Below the pieces are notes generated by a model that saw only the letters and a list, made by a program, of their open reading frames with translations, made no database searches and was not told the DNA's origin. DNA of 64,000 nt from contig JACCLO010000007.1 of assembly GCA_029448655.1 (NCBI GenBank), positions 2,790,001 through 2,854,000 on the forward strand, read 5' to 3'. This stretch comes from Wolfiporia cocos. Taxonomy: Eukaryota; Basidiomycota; Agaricomycetes; Polyporales; Phaeolaceae. The first letter of the stretch is position 1; each line of letters opens with the position of its first letter. The translations under genes were made by a program, and so were the position numbers. Positions 12,138-22,087 of the stretch are shown in pieces.

Positions 12138-12979
12138 TGTCACAGATTTACCGGCAATCCCAGACCGGCGTCTATGGAGACATACGTCTAGCACCCCTTA
12201 GCCAAAAGGGCCACTATAACAGCGTTGCTGTTATAGCTGGGACTCACTATATGTGTAGTTCATATTCCCACGCTGGGCGCTTGCCCTTAGGTATTTGGCT
12301 TATACCATTGCGCGGTTATGCCTTATGGTATATTGTGCCACTGGGGTTTCCAAGCCCCAAATATTCTGTGACACTACCCCCTTCTCAAGGTTTCATTGTC
12401 CTCAATGAAGGGAAGGCTTATGACATATAGTCGCCCCCGGTACTAAGCATTTACCATACTATATGCTACCTTATATTAGAGGTTAAACCCCTAATGGTGC
12501 CAACCTCTTGAAGGCCCGAATTATCCCTTTGGATTTTGGGAACGGGTTAAGGCTTTTCACGGTAGCCCACGTGACTTATGACCATTTATCTCCCTGCGGT
12601 GGGAGCCCTGAATAACCCAGGGGTCACGTGATAGTTGGGCGCTTTTCCCTTAAGCCAGGGGTTCGATGGAATACCCATATATGATAAATGGCAGATTGCC
12701 ATTATACGGGTTCGAACCGGTGACCTTAGGAACGCTGTTATAATGTCACAGATTTACCGGCAATCCCAGACCGGCGTCTATGGAGACATACGTCTAGCAC
12801 CCCTTAGCCAAAAGGGCCACTATAACAGCGTTGCTGTTATAGCTGGGACTCACTATATGTGTAGTTCATATTCCCACGCTGGGCGCTTGCCCTTAGGTAT
12901 TTGGCTTATACCATTGCGCGGTTATGCCTTATGGTATATTGTGCCACTGGGGTTTCCAAGCCCCAAATATTCTGTGACA
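12138..12979 (-). mobile_element. complete TRIM (terminal-repeat retrotransposon in miniature)
   Basis: Two direct 236-bp repeats, 12138-12373 and 12744-12979, look identical by eye and flank 370 bp with no gene. The outer flanks are a perfect 5-bp duplication, ACAAG (12133-12137, 12980-12984). Orientation is minus: on that strand a purine tract (GAGAAGGGGGTAG) directly precedes the LTR at 12138-12373, and a primer-binding-like segment lies next to the other LTR. Lacking gag and pol, it must depend on another element's proteins. It is the youngest layer of the nest. Confidence 0.9.
12731..12742 (-). promoter_or_regulatory. predicted self-priming site of the TRIM
   Basis: On the minus strand TATAACAGCGTT lies one base inside the 5' LTR (12744-12979). 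It is perfectly complementary over 12 nt to AACGCTGTTATA within the same LTR (plus coordinates 12821-12832), about 30 bp downstream of a CATATAG box. Just beyond, the minus strand (about 12695-12730) resembles the variable loop, T-arm and B box of a tRNA (AAGGTCACCGGTTCGAACC), so capture of a tRNA half is an alternative reading. Confidence 0.55.
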
Positions 12980-13905
12980 ACAAGTTATGACATCAGGATC
13001 CATTACTGGACCAGGCCATGACCTCATAGATAAGCTTATCAGACGACGATCTGATGGGTTACATCTCAAATACCTGAAACATGATGATCAACATCATTAG
13101 AAGCCATCACTGGCAACCCTTATCATTTAGAAGCCTTTAGGGCATCCCTTGAAGCTAGAAGCATAGCAATTCCATATATCAAAGTAGCTAGAAGCAACTT
13201 CAGCACTGCCTCCAAACTAGAAGCCTAGTTACATATGAAATACTTACTCATCAAGTGTTATTATTAGATAGCACACCATTATCGCGCCATTATTGGCAAT
13301 TCACATTCATGCGCACAGACCACTATTTACAAACAAGTAGATACAAAGGCCAAGTATGGATGTATATAACTGAACGTCTAAGCACCCTATGACACTTAGA
13401 CTTAACAATTGCCACTAGGGCATCCATATTCTCTATGGGGGCGTTTCCCCTACTTTTCCTCTGAACCCTTGCTGGATGATTTGTGCTAGCTAGACTGCTA
13501 CTTAGTCTCTCTAGTTTGAACTATGCGCCTGCAGCTTGAGACGTCAACTAAGACCAGAAGATTAGTGTGACACCTTGGTTACTAATGACAATGAGCACTT
13601 ACCGCTATTCGCATGGCTTATGCTGTATACCTATACCCTGGTATTGATCAGTATATCCATTTAATGTGTATTACTCATTACTTAGGTCTCTGGGGACTTG
13701 TACATACAAATACGGACATTAGTATTATCTAATAAGACTGTTAGGGGTCTTATGTTTCATGTATATATACTGGACTTGCTGAGTGCTATTGCCTCAGTTC
13801 TATTCATTGCATTCATACTACGAGATAACGTATCCTGCTCATCTACTATGCTTACTCACAACCTCAAGCAACATTACAAGTGAGTAGTTGTCTTGTGTCA
13901 AGTTT

Positions 13906-14879
13906 GCAAATTAATCTCTGTGACTGAAGTCCCTCACACTGGGATTTTTTAAAAGTACCTCATTATCACAGCATAGTAACTAGAGTCGATTGATGTCAAC
14001 ATTATTAAACATACTTATGAGAGATGAGTCTCAGCAAGAGCATGAATGGCTGACTGTATGGCTGGTTCATTGTGACGTATTGGTCATGGACTGTCGTGGG
14101 TTGTCACACTGTGCCAAGAACTACCAGATGGCACAAACGCACGCTCTGGTCAAGTATCTCAAATCTATACTACTTCCTCTCATTCAATCTCCCTTGTATC
14201 TCATGTGCATATTCTACTGAATGTACATGAAATGCCTATGTACTCTATACTGCGGTACGCTCAGATCCGTGCTCACAGATAGTCAATTTCGAACCGCTGT
14301 GCCAAGGACTACTAGTACACTATACATGCTGTGAGTCAAAGCTTAGGCAGGTACAAGGTATATACAATATTGACCATCGGCACGAAGCGCCGCTTCGCGC
14401 GTCGCACATTTAGCGGCGTGCCGACGCGATAAGGTGCGGCCAACCACTGACTGCGACAACATCAATACACGATTCCTAGTTATTATACTCGCAAGAGACG
14501 ACTGCAGCTTGGAACCGCACATTCTGCATAGCGTTTGTAGATGGAAGCATGAGGTAGCCCTCCATTGCTGAGCCTTTGCAAGCCCGGTGAGTCATCGCAA
14601 CTAGACTGTCGGCGTTATTGACTGTACAGGACACATTTTTTGAGTGGTTCATTTTGTGCACGGGATGCTATCATTGCTATGTGAGCCAAGAGCAGTATAA
14701 CGTGCATGGGTTAAGAGAACGCGTGGCTGATCAACGCCTATGCTGTCAAATTTCGAAATCAATTGCAAGCTATTCTGCAAAGTGAGATATAGGTCAGAGT
14801 ATCAAGATGCCAAAGCCCCCAGACACAGACACGATACCATTTACTAATCAGGAAACCAACCCTGAAGCCATATTGTCCC
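13906..14879. other. intergenic, nothing recognised
   Basis: AT-rich sequence between the nested LTRs and the P450 gene. One 76-codon frame (13990-14220) shows no known motif. A short palindrome-rich patch lies near 14380-14430 (GAAGCGCCGCTTCGCGCG). Confidence 0.4.
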
Positions 14880-17019
14880 CTAAGCTCTACTAGTTAATCG
14901 AACAGGAGCATCACGTATTCCAAACCCAAGACCAATCAGGCCGCCTTGCATGACACGCGCCCGCCACTGCTCCTTGGACTCTCCACTCTGAAGACAGACG
15001 CTGAGCTTCCAGTCACGAAGAATCAGAGTCAAAAGGAAAGTAGCTTCTGTCATCGCAAACTTTCGTCCAAGGCATGAACGTGGCCCGAGTCCGAACATGG
15101 TGATATCAGGCTCCTGAATACTGTACCATCGCTCTGGGTCAAATCGCTCTGGGTCGGGAAAAGCACTTGGATCATAATCTATGCCAGATACCATGAGTAG
15201 CGTTGGTAAGTCTATGAAGGAACAATACTCACGGAGACCAATCATGTCGATAAGAATTCGCACACCGGGCTGGATGATGACCGTCTTCCCACCATCTTTG
15301 GGAGGAAGTTCTATGGTCACTGCCTCGGTGGTATCCCGCGTCACTATCGAGCCCGCCGCTAGTTTGCCTCACTTAGCACCCATTGTAGTTGAACGCAGAT
15401 AGGCTAACTTACGGAACATGCGAACTCCTTCTTGGAAACATGCCGTTACCTTGAAAAGTCGCGGGTAGTCCTCAAACGACTTTGAGGTTACGTTAGCCAA
15501 AGTTGACATGAGATCAGCCACAAGATCGTACTGGGTCTCTGCCGTCCGGTAGCACCTCCCGTATGTGCTCATATACCTTTTCCTGCACATCCTGATAGAG
15601 AGCGAGACATGCAATGGTGGCAGACAAAGTATGTGCCGTCGTTTCTGCGCATCTAACATTAGCGCTAGGGGATGGAATGCCTGATAATTGAGTGCACCAT
15701 GACCAGCAAACATGAATGCGAAAACATTCCCAATCTGATGCTGTGGGTGAACGCGATATCACTATGAAACTAGTGCAAAGACGCACGAGTTCCTCATAGC
15801 CTAGGCCTTTCTTACCCTCTGCTTCACTTGCACTCACCAACCTGGTGAATAGATCGTGTCCTCTCTGCTCTGATCCTTCAGTTTGCAGGGATAGTTCTTG
15901 CTTTTTGGTCGATACAAAATCATTCATGAATGCTGATAGTTGGCGATATGCTTCGTCGATAACCCGCAATCTGGGCTGACATTAAAAAATCAACCACTCG
16001 CAAGTACGGACAGACTCGCCTTTTGATGGGAAGTTGGTATGCCCATCGCGGTGTCGCAAGGCGAATGATGACCCCTTCTGATACGATGGTCAATGCCTCC
16101 TCGAACGACATGCGGTCGTTCCCGCCAGCATTTGACCAAGGAAACGGTAATCCGAAGCCACACCGGGTGATTATGGCAAGGGCAAACTTACAACATGCCA
16201 ATGACAAGTTAGTGTGACGCCATCCAGTGAACGTTATTCCAACCTTCTGCATGTAGCGATTGATAGCTTCTATTACCACTTCATCCTGTTTGTCCCATCT
16301 TTCGACGTCTATCATCTCATGGTATAGCTTCACGGACTCTCTAGCCACCATTGCAATCCTGGATGATGTTGGCATGATCCGCTCAACAATGATGGGACAA
16401 GTGACGTACGAGGCACCTGTGAACGCGGGGCCAACGATTTTTCTGTGTCGTCTGTACACGTCGTAATTCGAGGAAATCACGTTGTCGCCCCACAACCTAT
16501 AAGGGTTAAATAAGTTTTTCCGTTGTCCTGGTTGTTGCACAAATGAAATTACTTACATGAGCGCTGCCGTGGAATCGGGTGCTTTGTAAAGTCCTTGTTC
16601 TCCATTTAATACTTGCTTTGCGACAGCCATTGAGGATGTGCATATCATCGGCATGCCCATGAGGAGGGGAACAAACGAGATCGTACGCGATCTATAGTAT
16701 TTGTAAACTGTACAGAGCATTGAACACATTTTGTGAAGCGTACGACAAAGGTGCGCACCTGTATACCGCCATGCCCACTGCCAGTCAAGCCCCGGATTGA
16801 AATATGAGGTCGGCAAGATGGCTCCAAAAAGAGAGAAAACACCAAAGGGAGATCGGTACCCAGGGATGCTGCAGACTTTCTAACACGGTAACCGCGTTGT
16901 GAGCCAGTGTTACCATCTGGCCAGAGTACACAGAAGCCTACCTCTAGATTGTCATGATAACGAGAAACTGCTGAGACTACAAAAGCAGCGACGCTAGCTA
17001 TGGTAATAGCTGCCCACAT
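14880..17019 (-). CDS. cytochrome P450 monooxygenase (intron-rich; one apparent frameshift)
   Basis: This is a haem-thiolate monooxygenase, anchored in the ER membrane and fed electrons by P450 reductase. Start ATG at 17017-17019 precedes a hydrophobic anchor (MWAAITIASVAAFVVSAVS); the stop is TAG at 14880-14882. About ten exons with GT-AG introns are readable: C-helix YRRHRKIVGPAFT (about 16430), RCGFGLPFPW (about 16145), I-helix AGH-ETTAHTL split by an intron (15650-15705), K-helix FQEGVR (ExxR, about 15430), PERF region FDPERW (about 15135), and haem loop FGLGPRSCLGRKFA (about 15070-15110) with its Cys. All key residues are present. Near 15530-15536 the frame changes by one base between LPDGRDP and YDLVADL with no plausible intron, so it is either a real lesion or a sequence error. 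The substrate and CYP family cannot be assigned. It is the only nearly intact host gene in the window. Confidence 0.85.
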
Positions 17020-17466
17020 TTCGTGCCGGTGATTGAGATGTACTACGTACGTCGTAAACGGACGTCTCAACGCGACTTGAGGTTAGAGTTTGCATGGCCT
17101 TTGAAACTCCGCTGTGGCTGGCGTACCGACGCTACGGATGGGCGCTTAGCGTGCGCCCCGCCCTAGAGCGCGCGATTGCACGGGCAATGCGAATATGTGC
17201 ACAATACTACTGGCTTACATACAATTGAATTTATGGATCGCATTTGGCGATGGCGACCTTGTGTGTTAGTCACCGGCATAGTGCGGCGGCTAACTTCTAC
17301 CCACTCTATCGTATGTCGGAAAAATCCGTGGAGCGTTCGTGGGCCGGTTGCAACCGGGGTTGCAACGCAGCTACAATGGGTTAGCGCTGATTGTAAAGTA
17401 ACGATGATAAGATTAATATTATTCCAATTGTGGGTACCACGTGGGATATTCCAATCTGAGCTTATC
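17020..17466. other. upstream region of the P450 gene
   Basis: It contains the likely promoter of the minus-strand P450, but I see no clear TATA box or operator. The open frames here carry no motif. It ends at a solo LTR. Confidence 0.4.
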
Positions 17467-17471
17467 AATTG

Positions 17472-18062
17472 TGACACGGAACATACCCGGTCATGCCCCT
17501 ATGTCCCATAGTTCTAAGGTCTTGGGGATAACCCACGAGGGAAGACCCATAGGCAAGGAGAAGGAACCCCCCCAGACTAGTGAGTGGTGACTTAGAGAGT
17601 CAGGCCAGAGGCACACATGCTAGGGATGATCATGAACAGGCATGCTGCACCAGTTTGTCGGTGCACGGCCGAGGTGAATAGTTCTGAGGAGTACCTCAGA
17701 ACACATGGGCATATATACATGAAGGTAGCCGCTACTCTAAGGTGGACGGCTGGCCCTAAAGGCACGGTCCGTGCATGGTAATTACTTTGTCCCATAAGCA
17801 TAATGTGTCAGTACCTAACTACCGGGCTGGGGGGCTAGGCTGATGAGTAAGCATAATGACTATCTACCATGTGACCAGGCACTGGTCCTGGCATGGGACA
17901 CGGGCCAGGGGCTAAGGCGCTAAGGAGAACGGATAGGCGCGCTGCTGTTGTGCCTAGTGCCAGTACGGGCGCTAAGGCTGTAGGGGCACCTAGAAGGTGC
18001 AGAATAAGCCCTAAAAACAAGCAGAAAGGTACCTATATCATGCCACAGATAAATCTGTGACA
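17472..18062 (-). mobile_element. solo LTR, 591 bp
   Basis: Flanked by AATTG on both sides (17467-17471, 18063-18067). It starts TGACACGG and ends AAATCTGTGACA. On the minus strand it begins TGTCACAGATTTATCTGTGGCATG, related to the LTRs at 33198 and 32155. The palindrome GTTCTGAGG-AGTA-CCTCAGAAC is at 17681-17702, next to an inverted TATATA box (17711-17716). Confidence 0.9.
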
Positions 18063-18701
18063 AATTGGCAATATTACTCGGTGAACGATCACATGGTCAC
18101 AACGTGATTGTGATACGATCACAATAGGTACACAATCACAATCGCAATCACGCGTGGTGCCATACTGTGCTACTGCTTTTTTTTTGGAGACTCGAGCTCG
18201 ACTGTCTCGTTAAATGTCTCGTTCGTTACTATGCCTGACAAACCGGAGGGCAGCCAGCTGGTCTTAGGCATATCCTATGGTGTATTGACTTACGAAATCT
18301 GCAATGGTGTATTCAAGACTAAGGGTCGGGGTAGCCATATGAAAAAATGCAGAATGGATGCCAGAATATGGGAGGAGTACACTCAGCTTATGGATGATTC
18401 AGAGGACGATCCACCAATAAGTAAAGGTACGCCTATCCAACAATTATCATAAATGCCCATTCACTACTAGTGTTTTGAATGTCAAATCAGGTCTGAAGCA
18501 TCCCCCTCATGCTGTAGCACCCCCTCCAACATACCTTGGTGTTAAAACTGGAGGTGAGTTATATTTTCTGCATTCAATATTGATCAGAAGATGGCCCTTG
18601 TGCTATACAACTTTCCAGCAGACACTGGGACACCAGTGGTCGAATATTTTTCAGGAGAGAGCAACAGGAATACCATGATGCAAGGTGAACCACTTAGTTT
18701 T

Positions 18702-19139
18702 TGACTTTTCCTGTGTGCGTTCCACGTTGTAGCACTCATGCACTCATCAAGTCGCAATGACCAAATTCCAGTACAAATGGCTAAGGTGTGTACATGTCTT
18801 TTTTCGCATAAATACTAGATTACTCCCTACACACGAACCACCGCCATTACAGCAATTGTGCCAGGCACCTCTGATTATGTCCCAAAAAGAGCAGCTAGTA
18901 CAAGGGGTCGTGTAGAAGTAGCACACGTGGCACTGCTGGTTTCGGGACGCAATCGGAGGTGCCTGGCACAATTGCTGTAATGGCGGTGGTTCATGAATAG
19001 GGAGTAGTCTAGTATTTATGCGGAAAAAAGACATGTATGCACCTTAGCCATTTGTACTCAATGTACTGGAATTTGTTCATTGTGAATTGATGAGCGCATG
19101 AGTGCAACAACGTGGAATGCGCACCGGAAAAGTCAACAT
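18702..19139. repeat. fold-back element, arms of about 200 bp
   Basis: The left arm (about 18702-18903) and the right arm (about 18928-19139) are imperfect reverse complements. For example, ACCACCGCCATTACAGCAAT (18838) mirrors ATTGCTGTAATGGCGGTGGT (18971), and GTGTACATGTCTTTTTTCGC mirrors the segment at 19020-19040. The loop is about 25 nt. It lies in what reads as an intron of the Plavaka transposase. No target duplication was found. Confidence 0.8.
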
Positions 19140-20748
19140 AAGCATACTGGAGTTGTGCGTTAAGACTCATTCTTTCATGCAGAGCATTCGTCATCATGGT
19201 CACCCACTAAGATATCATGACTGAATACCACCCAAGCAGCTACATTCCATGGCGCATTCAGCCTTTTGAAGAGTATGGGCAGGAAGACAATGAGGCTCCC
19301 AGTCCACCAATGTCAAAATCACCCTGGGAGCCATTTCAAACCCATGCAGACTTTGAGTTTGCAGAAATCACACTCAAATCTTCTCTCAAGCACGACCAAA
19401 TTGATTCACTCTCAAAGCTGATTAATGCAGTTGCTACAGGAAGCATGAGATTTTTGCTCACCAATGAAGCACAACTCCGTGATGTCTGGGATGTGGCATC
19501 AAATCAATTGACGCCTGTAAGGCTATATTAAAATGTCTTCAATACTGAGTCTTATCCTTTCAACAGTTTGAGAAACACATGATTACTGTACCTTACAAGA
19601 ATGAAACTCGAGAATTTGATGTCTATGGATGGGATGTTTGGGAGTGGGTTCTGGATTTGTTAAAGAACCCTACCCTGTCCCAGCATTGGCATTGGAATCC
19701 AACCAGACTTTACTGATACACAGGGTCTGACTGGGAAAGATTTATTCATGAGCCATGGACTGGGGATAGGCTATGGGAAGTTCAGGTGTGTATTGTTTCT
19801 TGCATTTATATGACACTCTGAATTTGCTCCAGTCTAAGCTTCCTCCAGGAGCAACTGCATTTGGCATCATTATTTATGCAGACAAGACTCGACTGTCGTC
19901 ATTTGGAACCCAGAAGGGATATCCAGTTGTTGCTCGAGTGGCCCATCTTCCAGCCAAAATCCGAAATAGTGAGGGTGTTGGGGGTGGATGTGTCGTTGGC
20001 TGGCTACCAATTGTACGTTAAATCTCATAGTTGATGCAGTCATCCTCATTATATTTCTAGGTAGACAATGATTCTGCAGAAGATGGAAAGACTTCATTCG
20101 CAGACTTCAAATGAGTTGTCTGGCTCAAGGGATTTTTGCCATTCATGAATAATGTTGCACAACATTCACGAACTGAATACCATGTCAAATGTGCTGATGA
20201 AATTTTGCGATGGATATGGATATTTTTTTTGATTCTGTCCGCAGATTATGAGGAGCAGTAGGTTCTGATTAACCCTGCTTTGCCAGAATCTCATCTCAAC
20301 TCTAGATGCTTTATGGCTCTGATCCGTGGAGCAAATGGACTATGCCCTTGTCCAATATGTTTAGTACCTTCCTCACAGCTTGCTGATGTTAGTGTGGAAC
20401 ACCAACTTAGGACATCAGTTGACTCTGCAAAGCTTTTAAAAACTGCTAAGGCACTACCAACAAAGGCTGAGCAAGAGGTAGTTCTGAAGAAACATGGACT
20501 TTGTTCTATTCAGGTCACAATCCTATTTTTCTGTTAGATAACAACACTCTGATTCCCTAGTCAGAATTCATTTTGGAAGGTCACCAATACAGATGTACAC
20601 AAAGCTCTGTCATTTGACAGGCTACATGCATATCATCTTGGGCTGGTGACCATCTTTGGCCAGAAATAAAAGCTCATGTCAATAATATTGGACGGGTTGC
20701 AGCAATCATGGTTGATGATCAGTAAGTCTGCATGTGGTGTCTCAAATA

Positions 20749-21837
20749 TCTATAAGTAACGGGGGCTCGCGTGGGAGCGGTCGCGTGGAGCGCACCTGGC
20801 GTCCACGTTTGCCGCGTGGCATCCATGGGCGTCATTCCTGCTCCCATTAGATAGGGCGCCTGGCGCCGGTGAATTCCCACGCCCAGCGCCTGCAAGGCGC
20901 GCTGCTAGCTCGCGTTTTGCGTGCTGTTCCTGCCCCGCACCACGGGGATTCGTGCCACGGGGATTCATACCCCACACCACGGGGATTCGTGCCCCACACC
21001 ACGGGGATTCGTGGCCCATTCCATGGGGGTTTGTGGCCCATGCCACAGGGATTTGTGTCCTGTGGCATGGGGATTTTGTAATGTAAATACCCCACACCAC
21101 GGGGATTTGTACCCTGTGCCACAGGGATTTGTACACCAATTCCACAGGGATTTGTGCCACATGCCATGGGGATTTGTGCCCTGTGCCACGGGGATTTTTG
21201 TAATGTAAATACCCTACACCACGGGGATTTGTGGCCCATGCCACAGGGTTTGTGTGTCCTGTGCCATGGGGATTTGTGCCCTGTGCCACGGGGATTTGTG
21301 TCCTGTGCCACAGGGATTTTGTAATGTAAATACCCCACCCCACGGGGATTTGTACCCCATGCCACAGGTATTTGCACCCCAATGCCACGGGGATTTGTGC
21401 CCCATGCCACAGGGATTTGTGCTCTGTATCATGGAGATTTGTGCCCCATGCCACGGGGATTTGTGCTTTGTGCCACAGGGATTTATGCCTCATGCCACGG
21501 GGATTATTGTAACATAAATTACCTGTGCTGTAGATGCCTGCCAAAAGATTGCAAAAAAAATGAAGAACATTTTGACACCACATTACACAGTATTACAAGC
21601 AAAGCGATGATGAGACCGAGGATCAGCGAGGTGTCAGAAGTGGCTGAGCAGGCAGAGACAAGAGACAAAAGAGGGAAGTTGGGGAAGCCATGGGTAATGC
21701 ACATGAAATTCATAGGGGATCCACAGGTAACTTAATAAAACCCCTGATTATCTGAAATAGGCACACATGGATTGGAATAATATATTGAAGTGGAAAAAGC
21801 GGTGTGACCGTGGTGAAGCCACGGGTAATTAACCTAG
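20749..21837 (+). mobile_element. non-autonomous Helitron, 1,089 bp
   Basis: It begins TCTATAAGTAACGGGGGC right after an A and ends GGTAATTAACCTAG right before a T, the A|T insertion and TC...CTAG termini of Helitrons. Just upstream of the 3' end is the hairpin CCGTGG-TGAAG-CCACGG (about 21808-21824). The body holds a 22-bp minisatellite and no Rep/helicase gene. It interrupts an intron of the transposase pseudogene. Confidence 0.85.
20930..21515. repeat. minisatellite, ~22-bp unit, ~120-bp higher-order pattern
   Basis: The consensus unit is CCACGGGGATTTGTGCCCCATG, repeated about 25 times with scattered transitions. Every five or six units it is interrupted by TTTTGTAATGTAAATACCCC (at about 21076, 21196, 21318 and, decayed, 21500). 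The array keeps several frames open on both strands (up to 277 codons on the minus strand); these are translations of a repeat, not genes. Confidence 0.9.
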
Positions 21838-22087
21838 TCTAAAAGTAATAGGAGCCCGTGTGGGAGCGGTCACGTGGAGCGCACCTGGCGTCCACGTTTG
21901 CCACATGGCGTGCCTACTAAGCGCTCACCGGCGCCTGCAAGATGCGCGTGCTGGTTGCAAAATTTTGCAAGCGAAGCGACGACGAGACTGAGCATTAGCA
22001 AGGTGGAGGAAGTGGCTGAGCGGGCAGAGACTAAAATATATTTCTAAGACATAATGTTTGTGGTGAAGCCACAGGTAATTAAGCTAG
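21838..22087 (+). mobile_element. second, short Helitron in head-to-tail tandem
   Basis: It starts TCTAAAAGTAATAGGAGC directly after the CTAG of the first Helitron and ends GGTAATTAAGCTAG before a T. The first 65 bases and the last 60 match the first Helitron. The 3' hairpin is TGTGG-TGAAG-CCACA, where the outer pair changed from C-G to T-A while pairing was kept. Confidence 0.85.

Larger units (their letters stand above)
11879..13572 (+). mobile_element. solo LTR, family G, middle shell of the nest
   Basis: It starts TGTCACAGTTTTAC and ends TTAGTGTGACA, with CCTTG on both sides (11874-11878, 13573-13577). Without the TRIM inside it, it is 847 bp, and it aligns along its length with the copy at 26797-28686. 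The TATA box is at 13363, followed by the palindrome GTCTAAG..CTTAGAC (13376-13401). Confidence 0.9.
11597..13900 (+). mobile_element. solo LTR, family F, outer shell of a three-level nest
   Basis: TGTCACAAGAATC...CTTGTGTCA with AGTTT on both sides (11592-11596, 13901-13905). Removing the inner insertion (11879-13577) leaves about 605 bp, matching the uninterrupted inverted copy at 29126-29743 (618 bp). The TATA box lies at about 13762 and the palindrome CTGAG..CTCAG at 13779-13797. It is the oldest layer of the nest. Confidence 0.9.

Noticed and set aside
12374..12743. Functional tRNA gene in the TRIM interior
   Set aside because: Only a 3'-half-like stretch with a B box is seen; I could not fold a D-arm or a matching acceptor stem.
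12107..13021. Two nearly identical plus-strand frames (12107-12430, 12635-13021)
   Set aside because: They are translations of the two TRIM LTRs, antisense to the element.
20930..21515. CRISPR array
   Set aside because: Contiguous degenerate 22-bp units without unique spacers, in a eukaryotic Helitron.
20750..21583. 277-codon minus-strand frame (and several others) across the 22-bp repeat
   Set aside because: The translation is just the repeat (GTNPRGxGxQIPVAW-like) and several frames on both strands stay open over the same bases. It lies in a Helitron.
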